From positions 372,001-436,000 of the forward strand of contig CATQHF010000004.1 of NCBI GenBank assembly GCA_958295865.1: 64,000 nt of DNA, in the 5' to 3' direction. Numbering within the stretch: position 1 is the first letter of the stretch; the number at the start of each line of letters is the position of its first letter. The position numbers and the translations under genes were made by a program. This DNA is from an uncultured Dehalococcoidia bacterium (GTDB lineage: Bacteria; Chloroflexota; Dehalococcoidia; Lucifugimonadales; JADFKI01). The notes under the pieces were generated by a model. The model was not told the DNA's origin. It did not search any database and saw only the letters and a list, made by a program, of their open reading frames with translations. Below, piece by piece: positions 52,029 through 59,152 of this stretch.

Positions 52029-52262
52029 TCAGTCATAGTCTGGTTGTTGTGGGGCGCTGAGTATTTGCTCGGCGCGCTGGAGGTTGTGCTGAAAAACTAG
52101 CACGCGGTGGGGGATGAACTGGGTTACGCCGATGCCGCCGTAGCCGAAGCCCAACGGCTGGACATAAGCGCCAATGCCGTTTTCTTCGAGAAGCTGGGCT
52201 GCTAGTTGCGCTTCCATCTCGTTGGGGTATGTGGCTATGGCGACGGGTGTGCTGTCTGTCAT
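52029..52262 (-). CDS. DUF2007-family small protein
   Basis: 77 residues: VAIATYPNEMEAQLAAQLLEENGIGAYVQPLG, then HRVLVFQHNLQRAEQIL. This is the ferredoxin-like fold of DUF2007 (named putative signal-transducing protein); the role is unknown. It starts 8 bases after the crotonase stop, so they are probably co-transcribed. Confidence 0.85.
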   Translation of the reverse strand: MTDSTPVAIATYPNEMEAQLAAQLLEENGIGAYVQPLGFGYGGIGVTQFIPHRVLVFQHNLQRAEQILSAPQQPDYD

Positions 52263-52270
52263 GCTGACTG

Positions 52271-53122
52271 CTATCTGCCGATGTAGCGGGGTTGGCGCTT
52301 TTCTACGAAGGCTTGGACGCCTTCTTTGTGGTCGGCGGTGCGGCGGGCGATGTTCTGCGCGGGACCTGCAAGGCGCAGGCTTTCGGCTAGGTCGGTGTGC
52401 AGGGACTTGTGGACTAGGCGCTTTATCATTGCCATGGAGTAGGTGGGGCCGTCGGCGATGCGGTGGGCGAGTTCGAGGGTGGCGTCCATGAGTTGGTTGT
52501 GCGGGGCTACCTTGCTGACCATGCCGAGTCGGTGGGCTTCGTTGGCGTCAACGCTGTCGCCGGTGTATTGCAGGATGAAGGTGTTGCTGATGCCTATCAT
52601 GCGCGGCAGCTGCCAGCAAGAGCCGTCCGCGGGGATGAGTCCGCGCCGAATGAAGGTCTCTGAGAAGCGGGCGTTTTCGGATGCGATGCGGATGTCGCAG
52701 GATAGCGCAATGCCCATGCCCAGCCCCATGGCGTAGCCGTTGACGGCGGCGATGGTCGGTTTCTGCATGTTGTGCAGGGTGAGGGGGAGGAAGCGCACGC
52801 CGTCCATGTAGCTCTCGCCGGATGCCGCCGCTTCCCACTGCTGTTCAAGGTGCTCCCAAGGTGTGAGGTCGTCGGGGATGGGCGCATCGGAGCGCTCTTC
52901 GTTTGCCCGGTTCATGCGCTTGACATTCGCGCCGGAGCAGAACGATGGGTCGCGCCCGGTAAGCACGAGGGCGCGCAGCGTGGGGGAGGCTTCGAGGCGC
53001 TCAATCTCGGCGTTGATTTCTGCCGCCATCTCGTCGCCTATGGCGTTTCGGGTGGGGGCGTCGTCCATGGTGATGACGAGGACGCCGCCGATTTGCTGGG
53101 TTTGGATGTATTGGTGTGTCAT
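52271..53122 (-). CDS. enoyl-CoA hydratase/isomerase-family protein
   Basis: 283 residues from ATG 53122, with AGGA 8 bases upstream; the open frame continues to 53200 without homology. VLVITMDDAPTRNAIGDEM, DPSFCSGANVKRM (first oxyanion-hole segment), AAVNGYAMGLGMGIALSCDIRIASENARFSETFIRRGLIPADGSCWQLPRMIG (its core GYAMGLGMGIAL...FSETFIRRGLIPADG). A Glu remains in FSETF, while the second catalytic Glu position has Asp/Ala. The C-terminus VQAFVEKRQPRYIGR is typical. Role in fatty- or aromatic-acid CoA metabolism likely but not specific. Confidence 0.9.
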   Translation of the reverse strand: MTHQYIQTQQIGGVLVITMDDAPTRNAIGDEMAAEINAEIERLEASPTLRALVLTGRDPSFCSGANVKRMNRANEERSDAPIPDDLTPWEHLEQQWEAAASGESYMDGVRFLPLTLHNMQKPTIAAVNGYAMGLGMGIALSCDIRIASENARFSETFIRRGLIPADGSCWQLPRMIGISNTFILQYTGDSVDANEAHRLGMVSKVAPHNQLMDATLELAHRIADGPTYSMAMIKRLVHKSLHTDLAESLRLAGPAQNIARRTADHKEGVQAFVEKRQPRYIGR

Positions 53123-53324
53123 TTTCAGCATCCTAAAAAGTCTAGCATCGGTGGGCGGGATTTTCATGCCGGTTTCTTGGGCAGTCCAGCCCTTAGACAA
53201 GCTCAGGGCGGGGATGGACAGGCTCTAACATTCTCCCATCACGGGGTAAGGGCGACGGGCCGGTCGCAGGGTGGTTGATAGGGGTATGTGTTTGTTGCGG
53301 TACGGGCTGTTGCGCTTATTCTAA

Positions 53325-53462
53325 CAGGGATTTTTGTTTGTCGTCGTGAACGGTGTGAAGGGACTAAATCGCTGTGGTATGGCAAGGATGGCTTGTGGAT
53401 GGCGATTTCAGATTTCTCGCTTCGCTCGAAATGACAGGGGCGAAAGGCTCGAAATGACTAGG
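53325..53462. repeat. family-3 repeat
   Basis: TTGTCGTCGTGAACGGTGTG, CTTGTGGATGGCGATTTCAG and TTTCTCGCTTCGCTCGAAAT; a close relative is at 36951-37065 (GGCTTGTGGACAGCGATTTT). Nothing else is seen in 53123-53466. Confidence 0.65.
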
Positions 53463-53466
53463 CGAT

Positions 53467-53904
53467 TTAGGGTTCGATCTTGGACTTTAGGCAGGTGAAG
53501 AACTGGTTGATGAGCATGCGGGAGGCGTTGCCCATGAGGCGCTGTCCTACGCGGGCTACTACGCCGGTTACCTGGGCGTCGCCTTCGATGCTGACTTGCG
53601 TGCCGCCTTCAATGTCGGCGAATGTGAGTACGCCCTCGCCGCGCACACTGCCGCCCGCGCCTCTGCCGCTCACGACCATCCTGTACGATTGCAGGCGTTC
53701 CTTGTCGGCGATGGTTACGCTGCCGCTGTAGTTGCCGCGCACGGCGGCGACGCCCACGCGCATGTCCACCTTATAGGCGTCTTCGCCGGCCGGCTCGAAA
53801 CTTCGGCAGCCCGGGATGCAGTCGGCGAGGATGTCGGGGGACAGCAGCATGTTCCAGACCTTTTCGCGGTCAGCGTCAAATGTGAAAGCGGCTTCAACTT
53901 TCAA
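53467..53904 (-). CDS. CoxG-like SRPBCC protein
   Basis: 145 residues from TTG 53904, which has GAGAGGAG 7 bases upstream; another TTG at 53928 extends it by eight. The SRPBCC/CoxG pattern is FDADREKVWNMLLSPDILADCIPGCRSFE, YSGSVTIADKERLQSYRM, RGEGVLTFADIEGGTQVS and VVARVGQRLMGNASRMLINQFF. CoxG is thought to help maturation or membrane attachment of CO dehydrogenase-type enzymes. It lies 1.7 kb from the CoxS/CoxM-like genes, on the opposite strand. Confidence 0.88.
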   Translation of the reverse strand: MKVEAAFTFDADREKVWNMLLSPDILADCIPGCRSFEPAGEDAYKVDMRVGVAAVRGNYSGSVTIADKERLQSYRMVVSGRGAGGSVRGEGVLTFADIEGGTQVSIEGDAQVTGVVARVGQRLMGNASRMLINQFFTCLKSKIEP

Positions 53905-54078
53905 TCTGCGACTCCTCTCATTGCTCAAGACGGGGCTAATATCGATGGATAGGTATAGGGGATATGTGATGGTGTCGCATCATTTTAGCACATGGCTGTG
54001 ATGGTGGTGCATGGCGCAATCATGGGCGCGGTCGGCTATGGTATAGTTGGCGGTATCTTCGAGGTGAGGGGTGGGACT

Positions 54079-54345
54079 ATGGTCATAGGCAAAGCAAGAT
54101 TTGTCACGGCGTCAGAGTTCAAGGCGAATTGCCTCAAAATCATGGATGAGGTGGCTGCGAGTGGGGGTGAGGTCGTGATTACTAAGGACGGTCGGCCGGT
54201 CTCGCGGCTGCTGCCCTACCACGCGAAACCGAACCTGGACTTTGGGCGCAATAAGGCGAGTATCCGAACCGGCAGCAGCATCGTCGAACCGATGCCCGCG
54301 GAGTGGTTCATGGACGATGACGATTCGGAAGAGCGCCTGTTTTGA
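54079..54345 (+). CDS. Phd/YefM-type antitoxin with a broken toxin partner
   Basis: 88 residues from ATG 54079 (GAGGTGAGGGGTGGG upstream); the open frame starts earlier without homology. FVTASEFKANCLKIMDEVAASGGEVVITKDGRPVSRLLP is the Phd/YefM fold (core GEVVITKDGRPVSRL). The C-terminal toxin-binding segment ends AEWFMDDDDSEERLF. The stop overlaps a TTG that begins a PIN-like frame (TTGA), but that frame is interrupted within about 11 codons. Confidence 0.85.
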   Translation: MVIGKARFVTASEFKANCLKIMDEVAASGGEVVITKDGRPVSRLLPYHAKPNLDFGRNKASIRTGSSIVEPMPAEWFMDDDDSEERLF

Positions 54346-54375
54346 TACTTCTCGATACCCCTGTGCTGTTCGTTC
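54342..54375 (+). pseudogene. PIN toxin remnant (N-terminal 10-11 codons)
   Basis: TTG-initiated frame MILLDTPVLF, the usual start of a VapC-type PIN domain (LLDT-x-VL). It is coupled to the antitoxin stop, then runs into sequence belonging to an IS fragment on the other strand. Confidence 0.65.
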
Positions 54376-54490
54376 CCACACTGCAAAGCACGCGCACCGC
54401 TGACTTGCGATGATACCCTGTGACCTCTACGAACTCGTCTAAAAGCCGTCCTTTCTGCGTCCTTGACGCTCCCCGATAGCGTCGCTTCAT
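54370..54490 (-). pseudogene. N-terminal fragment of an IS transposase
   Basis: MKRRYRGASRTQKGRLLDEF, then VEVTGYHRKSAVRVLC, an N-terminal segment typical of an integrase-type transposase (helix-turn-helix region with YHRK-AVRVL). Only about 37 codons remain before the homology stops at the toxin remnant. No terminal repeat is obvious on the 54491 side. Confidence 0.65.
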
Positions 54491-54569
54491 CGTCTCTGTG
54501 TATTCCCCTTCACGCTGCTTCTCTTCATGTCCTCCCTCGGTAACATGATTTTTGATGCAATTCGAATCC

Positions 54570-54599
54570 TTGACGCTATGTCATATGCTGCTATATACT
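54570..54599 (+). promoter_or_regulatory. putative promoter of the AT-rich two-gene cassette
   Basis: TTGACG (54570-54575) and TATACT (54594-54599) with an 18-bp spacer, in an AT-rich intergenic stretch 145 bases before the first gene. Seen by eye only. Confidence 0.45.
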
Positions 54600-54697
54600 G
54601 CTATTCTGTGCTAGGGAATGTGTTCTGAAGAACAATGAAGGAGGGGGAAATGGCTCATTCGATGAGGTTGATCATTCTGAGCGAGCCGCATGCCTTT

Positions 54698-54726
54698 ATT
54701 TGTCCAGTTAGCTAGTCTGGACAAAT
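54698..54726. promoter_or_regulatory. 10-9-10 perfect inverted repeat (operator-like)
   Basis: ATTTGTCCAG and its exact complement CTGGACAAAT around TTAGCTAGT, ending 17 bases before the ATG at 54744. It is close to the ribosome site, which fits an autorepression operator or an mRNA hairpin controlling translation. Confidence 0.6.
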
Positions 54727-54743
54727 GAATGAAAGGAGTAGGT

Positions 54744-55097
54744 ATGCAGGAGATTCGCAAGGTAGTGGTGATCGTATCGCCATCGATGCTTTACAGTGAT
54801 GTCGTAAATCGGCATGCGGCACGAATTGACGCACTTGGCCTGACTGGATACGGTGATGACCACACGGCAGCACTGGATAAGGTCAAGAATATGTTCGCAT
54901 CTTGGGTCAGCGGGCACAGAGAGATGGGGGACCTGGTCCAGTGGCTGGACAAATCAGAGTTGAAGTGGCATTGGCTCGACGAGTACCATGGGAACTACGA
55001 GGACGTGTCCGTTACTGAGAAGCCAAATGCAAGGCGAGTAAAAAGTCGACTTCCTAATGTGACAGGGAAACTGGAGAACCTCGAAATTGCCGCCTAA
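54744..55097 (+). CDS. unknown protein, first gene of AT-rich cassette (HicB-like fold possible)
   Basis: 117 residues from ATG 54744, with GAAAGGAG 5 bases upstream. IRKVVVIVSPSMLYSDVVNR then HAARIDALGLTGYGDDHTAA, LDKVKNMFASWV. The order strand-strand-helix with TGYGDDHTAALDKVKNMF is reminiscent of HicB-type partially degraded RNase H folds, but I am not sure. The C-terminal half has GDLVQWLDKSELKWHWLDEY and a basic tail. It overlaps the next gene by 11 bases. Confidence 0.6.
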   Translation: MQEIRKVVVIVSPSMLYSDVVNRHAARIDALGLTGYGDDHTAALDKVKNMFASWVSGHREMGDLVQWLDKSELKWHWLDEYHGNYEDVSVTEKPNARRVKSRLPNVTGKLENLEIAA

Positions 55098-55329
55098 TGA
55101 CGCCCCACTGAAAGTATCGAAAACTCGTCTTCTGGAGTATTTGAGGGAGAAGAATGCTCAACAGATGAAAAGTTCGTCGAGGTCGTACAACGTGGACGGA
55201 AAGATGCTGGTTCTTGACACGGATGAGGAAGAGTATGACCTCACTTATCTGAGAAATGATTGCGCTGATCAAGGCATGTCCGATATCTATCAGGATTTCA
55301 TGATCTGGGCAGGCATAGAAGTTTTCTGA
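55087..55329 (+). CDS. unknown protein, second gene of AT-rich cassette
   Basis: 80 residues from TTG 55087, overlapping the upstream gene by 11 bases. KVSKTRLLEYLREKNAQQMK (basic helix), then YNVDGKMLVLDTDEEEYDLT and YLRNDCADQGMSDIYQDFMI, ending WAGIEVF. No catalytic motif or family recognised. The size and coupling suit a toxin-antitoxin pair; that is inference. Confidence 0.55.
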   Translation: MPPNDAPLKVSKTRLLEYLREKNAQQMKSSSRSYNVDGKMLVLDTDEEEYDLTYLRNDCADQGMSDIYQDFMIWAGIEVF

Positions 55330-55343
55330 AATAATAGCTAAAT

Positions 55344-55390
55344 GCAACAAGAAGAGCCCTGCTCAATATGAGCAGGGCTCTTCTTGTTGC
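55344..55390 (+). terminator. perfect 21-bp hairpin terminator
   Basis: Perfect 21-bp arms (outer part GCAACAAGAAGAGC, inner part CCTGCTC) around the loop AATAT. The right arm contains TTCTTGTTGC. It lies 14 bases after the cassette's second stop and closes the unit. Confidence 0.85.
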
Positions 55391-55477
55391 AGATATGCAA
55401 TGCTCCCTAGGGACTAATACAAGAAATGCTAATGCAAGTTTTCCTAATTTCGGCGGGTAGCCCATCTTGGTATATCC

Positions 55478-55486
55478 TGATATAAT
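55478..55486 (+). promoter_or_regulatory. extended -10 promoter for the CoxS/CoxM-like genes
   Basis: TGATATAAT is a consensus extended -10. No clear -35 is seen. It lies 123 bases before the CoxS-like ATG. An AGGGCAGG...CCTGCCCT hairpin (about 55555-55578) lies between them and could be an attenuator. Confidence 0.5.
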
Positions 55487-55608
55487 CGCCGAAAAATCCG
55501 CTGGGGCGATGCGAGACGCTTCGGCTATATGGCAGGCTGCCGCTGCAACATCAAGGGCAGGCACAGTTCCTGCCCTTACAGGGTCTATTGTTTTGGGAGG
55601 TGTTCACA

Positions 55609-56079
55609 ATGGGTCAGTCAATTAGCGTAGAGGTCAACGGCACATCCTATACGAGTGAAGTGGAGGCGCGGCTGCTGCTTGTGCAGTATCTGCGCGAGAC
55701 GCTGAACATGACGGGGACGCATGTGGGCTGCGATACGAGCAATTGCGGCGCGTGCACGGTGATTCTGAATGGCAACGCGGTCAAGTCATGCACGGTGTTC
55801 GCGGTGCAGGCGGACGGCGGCAAGGTTACGACTGTGGAGGGGCTTGCGACTAACGGCGAGCTGCACGCGGTACAGGAAGGCTTTTGGGAGAAGCACGGGC
55901 TTCAGTGCGGCTTCTGCACGCCGGGCATGATTATGATGTCCTATGACCTGCTGGCGAAGAATCCGAACCCGTCGGAAGAAGAGATACGCGAGGGGCTTGC
56001 GGGCAATCTGTGTCGCTGCACGGGCTATCACAACATCGTGAACGCGGTGCAGTACGCGGCGGAGAAGCTCTCGTCCTAG
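55609..56079 (+). CDS. CoxS-type [2Fe-2S] subunit of a molybdenum hydroxylase/CO dehydrogenase-like enzyme
   Basis: 156 residues from ATG 55609 (GGGAGG 8 bases upstream). The N-terminal plant-type ferredoxin cluster has [18 protein letters not shown] and, before AVQADG, KSCTVF. The C-terminal alpha-helical cluster has [13 protein letters not shown] and [15 protein letters not shown]. All eight cysteines of the family are visible. It passes electrons between the Mo and FAD subunits. The CoxM-like subunit follows after 134 bases, but no CoxL-like catalytic subunit is found in the window. Confidence 0.95.
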   Translation: MGQSISVEVNGTSYTSEVEARLLLVQYLRETLNMTGTHVGCDTSNCGACTVILNGNAVKSCTVFAVQADGGKVTTVEGLATNGELHAVQEGFWEKHGLQCGFCTPGMIMMSYDLLAKNPNPSEEEIREGLAGNLCRCTGYHNIVNAVQYAAEKLSS

Positions 56080-56099
56080 CGGGTATGGGGCGGGGCTGA

Positions 56100-56213
56100 C
56101 ATCGATGGACAGGATTTTTGCCCTAACCCTTACATTAGCCTTCCTCCTTTGTTGGAAGGGATTCAGGGGAACTTCTTCCGCGAGGGGAAGGGACACTATT
56201 TGAGGAGGCTGAA
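56100..56213. repeat. partial family-1-like hairpins in the CoxS-CoxM gap
   Basis: CCTAACCCTTACATTAGCCT followed by CTTCCTCCTTTGTTGGAAGG and CTTCTTCCGCGAGGGGAAGG. The last is close to the CTTCCTTCCGCGAGGGAAGG stretch inside addA. Ends at the CoxM ribosome site (GAGGAGG). Confidence 0.6.
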
Positions 56214-57083
56214 ATGGTTACTAGCGCATTTTCATATCACGCGCCCACAAGCGTCGCCGAGGCTGCAAGCCTGCTGGCTGAGCACGGCGATGACGCAAAG
56301 CTGCTGGCAGGCGGCCACAGCCTTATCCCACTGATGAAGTTGCGGCTCGCGGAGCCGGGGGTACTCATAGACTTGGGGAAGATTGAGGGGCTGTCGTACA
56401 TACGGGAGGCGGACGGCGGTGGGCTGGCTATCGGCGCGATGACGACATACGCCGAGCTTCAGGCGTCGGAGTTGGTGCGGAGCGGCGCGCCGATGCTTGC
56501 GGACGCGGCGGGGCAGGTGGCTGACGCGCAGGTGCGGAATATGGGCACCATCGGCGGCTCGCTGGCGCACGCGGACCCGGCGGGCGACCTGCCTGCGGTC
56601 GCAATCGCGCTCAATGCCGAGCTGATTACAAGTTCGACGGGCGATCATCGCACCATCAGCGCGGACGACTTTTTCGTCGACCTGCTGACGACCGCGCTCG
56701 AACCTAATGAGATACTGAATGAGATACGGATACCGGCGCTTGCGGCGAACAGCGGCTCGGCTTACGCCAAGTTCGGCAACAAGGCGTCGCACTATGCTAT
56801 CGTGGGCGTGGCGGCGGTGGTTACGCTGGACGGCGAGGGCAACTGCTCAGGCGCGAGCATCGGCGTTACGGGGGCGGGCGCGAAGGCGGTGCGAGCGAGC
56901 GACGCTGAGGCGGCGCTGGTGGGCAGCAGCCTGGACGATGCAACCATCATCGCGGCGGCGGGCAGCGCGGGCAACGGGATAGAGTTCAACGACGACGTGC
57001 ATGCGTCGGCCGAGTATCGGGCGCATCTGACCGGAGTGTATGCCGGGCGCGCTATACGGGCGGCTATAGCTAACGCAGGATAA
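56214..57083 (+). CDS. CoxM-type FAD-binding subunit
   Basis: 289 residues; GAGGAGG 6 bases before ATG. The FAD motifs of the molybdenum hydroxylase medium subunit are present: KLLAGGHSLIPLMKLRLAEP (AGGHS) and NMGTIGGSLAHADPAGDLPAV (TIGGSLAHADPA). The C-terminal CO_deh_flav_C domain has AKFGNKASHYAIVGVAAVVTL and GVTGAGAKAVRASDAEAAL. The Arg/Leu in RLAEPGVLIDLGKIEGLSYI matches. It should transfer electrons from a [2Fe-2S] subunit to an acceptor. With no CoxL in the window the substrate cannot be inferred. Confidence 0.95.
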   Translation: MVTSAFSYHAPTSVAEAASLLAEHGDDAKLLAGGHSLIPLMKLRLAEPGVLIDLGKIEGLSYIREADGGGLAIGAMTTYAELQASELVRSGAPMLADAAGQVADAQVRNMGTIGGSLAHADPAGDLPAVAIALNAELITSSTGDHRTISADDFFVDLLTTALEPNEILNEIRIPALAANSGSAYAKFGNKASHYAIVGVAAVVTLDGEGNCSGASIGVTGAGAKAVRASDAEAALVGSSLDDATIIAAAGSAGNGIEFNDDVHASAEYRAHLTGVYAGRAIRAAIANAG

Positions 57084-57165
57084 GCGGTCAGTCTTCGAGA
57101 CTTCAAGCGGCAAGCGCTCTTCGACAAGTTCGGAGAGAACAGGATGCCGCTATGACTGACAATGA

Positions 57166-57210
57166 TGGACAGGATATTTTTGGGGCTGTATGTCCCATTC
57201 ATCCTGTCCA
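57166..57210. terminator. possible hairpin terminator between convergent genes
   Basis: TGGACAGGAT and its exact complement ATCCTGTCCA with a 25-base loop, between the CoxM-like gene and the convergent DRTGG gene. The T-runs are weak. TGGACAGGAT words also occur at 45.55 and 56.1 kb, so it may be a repeat instead. Confidence 0.4.
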
Positions 57211-57232
57211 TTTGCGTTTATTCTTGTGGGGG

Positions 57233-58216
57233 CTATGGCAGCAGGGCTTGCAGGTCGAGGCGCTCGGACAGGAGTTCGGTGAAGCGGCGGAGCTTGCTGG
57301 GGTGGTCGAAGCGGCTGCTGTCCAGCAGGGTGTCGAGTTTTGCCATCGTGTCGAGCGTGTCGGACTCGACTAGGATGATGGGCGTCTCCTCCTGCTCTGC
57401 TTCGTAGCGCACATATTCGATAGGCACGATGCCGCCGGTAGCGACGAGGCAAGCGGTGCGTCCGGGCGCGGTGAGGGCGGACATCTGCAAGTCGGGCCTG
57501 TCGCCGCGCACGATGGCGGCGCGGTTGTCGTGGATGCCGTAGTAGTATTCGCCCGGGTCGAGGCTCAATCCGCCGACCATCAGATATTCCACCAAGCCGT
57601 CAGTGTCGCTCTCTTCGCCGATGAATTCGCCGTCGAGGTGCGCGGCGAGCTGCTCTGCGCTGACACCGAGCAGGCGCCTGTCCTCCGGTATGACGCCAAG
57701 CACTCGCGCACCCCTTGTCGATGCCTGCGACGAGATGGCGGGGATGAGATTGGAGCGCGTTTCAGTGCCCATGTAGCGGGTTACGCCGTTGATGATGTAG
57801 CCGGCGAGTCTGCTGCCGTAAGGCGCGCCGACAGCCAGCACCGCGCCGGATGACAGCGATGCGGTGTAGCCGGCGACGACTAGCACGCGGGCGTCCATGG
57901 CGTCGGCGATGCGGAAGGACTGCTCGGTCGTCAGCGAGTTGGACGCCTCGACGATGACGATGTCGTTGTCGGCGTCCAGTCGCCGGGCGATGCCGGCGAT
58001 TTCATCGGCGTCGGCGGGGTTGTTGAGATGCCAGCCCCGCGTGTCCGCGCCGAGCAGCGCTGCGTATATGGATGCGTCGGGGTCGGAGTCGCCATTCGCG
58101 ACGGGCTTGAAAACCGCGACCGATTTGGACTGCGCGCGCAGCAGATTCGCCAATGACGCGCACAGCGCGGTCTTGCCCGCGCCCCGGCGGTCGGATACGA
58201 CATAGAGGATACTCAT
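57233..58216 (-). CDS. P-loop (BioD-like) protein with DRTGG domain, phosphotransacetylase N-terminal type
   Basis: 327 residues. The N-terminal P-loop domain resembles dethiobiotin synthetase: YVVSDRRGAGKTALCASLANLL (SDR-x-GAGKT), AVFKPVANGDSD and DIVIVEASNS. From about residue 210 there is a DRTGG domain: LVEYLMVGGLSLDPGEYYYG, RAAIVRGDRPDLQMSALTA, ACLVATGGIVPIEYVRYEA and ETPIILVESDTLDTMAKLD. This is the regulatory part of long phosphotransacetylases, here without the catalytic PTA domain. Likely a sensor or regulator. ATG start near a GGGGGCAGT site. Confidence 0.85.
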   Translation of the reverse strand: MSILYVVSDRRGAGKTALCASLANLLRAQSKSVAVFKPVANGDSDPDASIYAALLGADTRGWHLNNPADADEIAGIARRLDADNDIVIVEASNSLTTEQSFRIADAMDARVLVVAGYTASLSSGAVLAVGAPYGSRLAGYIINGVTRYMGTETRSNLIPAISSQASTRGARVLGVIPEDRRLLGVSAEQLAAHLDGEFIGEESDTDGLVEYLMVGGLSLDPGEYYYGIHDNRAAIVRGDRPDLQMSALTAPGRTACLVATGGIVPIEYVRYEAEQEETPIILVESDTLDTMAKLDTLLDSSRFDHPSKLRRFTELLSERLDLQALLP

Positions 58217-58338
58217 ACTGCCCCCGTGAGTTGCTTTCGGATGTGCCGCCGCAATTATACCAAAAGGCGCGGGCGGGGTGTAGTTTGTGCTATGATTTCA
58301 TAGAGTTCGGCATCACCGCTTAACAAGAGAGGCAAGCC

Positions 58339-59115
58339 ATGACCACTCAAATCAGGCTCAAGCCGCAAATCGCCGACTATTCTCACCTTGAGCCGCTGCC
58401 CGATCCGCCAAGAGAGCCGGATATGCAACGGCGCATGGGTATCAAAGCATTTGACTGGGCGCTGGACTTGCACTTTGCTCGTCGGGACGATGTGCTGATT
58501 TGCGGAGGAGGATACTTGCGGCATGAGGCGACTAACGATGCCGAACAACTTGCGCCCGACTGCGTGGTGGCTTTGGGTGTCAACCCCAAAGGCATAGTGG
58601 CGCGCAACGGCTATGTGATAAGCGAGGTGGGCAAGCCGCCGGACTTTGTGCTGGAGATAGCGACTCGCAGCACAGGACGGCGGAACTACACGGTGAAGCG
58701 CGAGGACTACGCGGGTTATGGTGTGCAAGAATACTGGCGCTTCGACCACACCGGCGGGCGTTTTCACGACGCTCCGTTGGCGGGCGATACGCTGGTCGAT
58801 GGCGAGTATGAGCGGTTGAAGATATACGAAGGGGCTGACGGCTTGCTGTGGGGACGCAGCGCCGTGCTGGGCTTGGATATATGCTGGGACGACGGCGAAC
58901 TGCGCTTTCGTAACCCGTACAGCGGCAAGTTCCTACCCACGCCGGTGGAGTTGGATGACGCGCGCGAGGAAGCGGAAGCACGCGCAGAAGCCGCGGCTAA
59001 CGCTCGCGCTGAAGCAGAAGCCCGTGTCAAAGATGCGAAAGCTCGCACCGAAGCTGCTAAAGCCAAGGCAGCCATGATTAGGGAGCAGTTGCGGCGGCTG
59101 CAACAGGGCAGTTAG
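58339..59115 (+). CDS. Uma2-family protein with coiled-coil tail, tandem copy A
   Basis: 258 residues; AAGAGAGGCAAGCC before ATG. Core: [41 protein letters not shown] and [20 protein letters not shown]. From about residue 210 an Ala/Glu/Arg-rich helical tail with [20 protein letters not shown], ending [11 protein letters not shown]. It is nearly identical to the next gene in the core, including promoter-proximal DNA, so a recent tandem duplication. Upstream gap 58217-58338 has nothing else. Confidence 0.9.
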   Translation: MTTQIRLKPQIADYSHLEPLPDPPREPDMQRRMGIKAFDWALDLHFARRDDVLICGGGYLRHEATNDAEQLAPDCVVALGVNPKGIVARNGYVISEVGKPPDFVLEIATRSTGRRNYTVKREDYAGYGVQEYWRFDHTGGRFHDAPLAGDTLVDGEYERLKIYEGADGLLWGRSAVLGLDICWDDGELRFRNPYSGKFLPTPVELDDAREEAEARAEAAANARAEAEARVKDAKARTEAAKAKAAMIREQLRRLQQGS

Positions 59116-59152
59116 TCGTCAGTATGTCAGCGCTTAACAAGAGAGGCAAACA

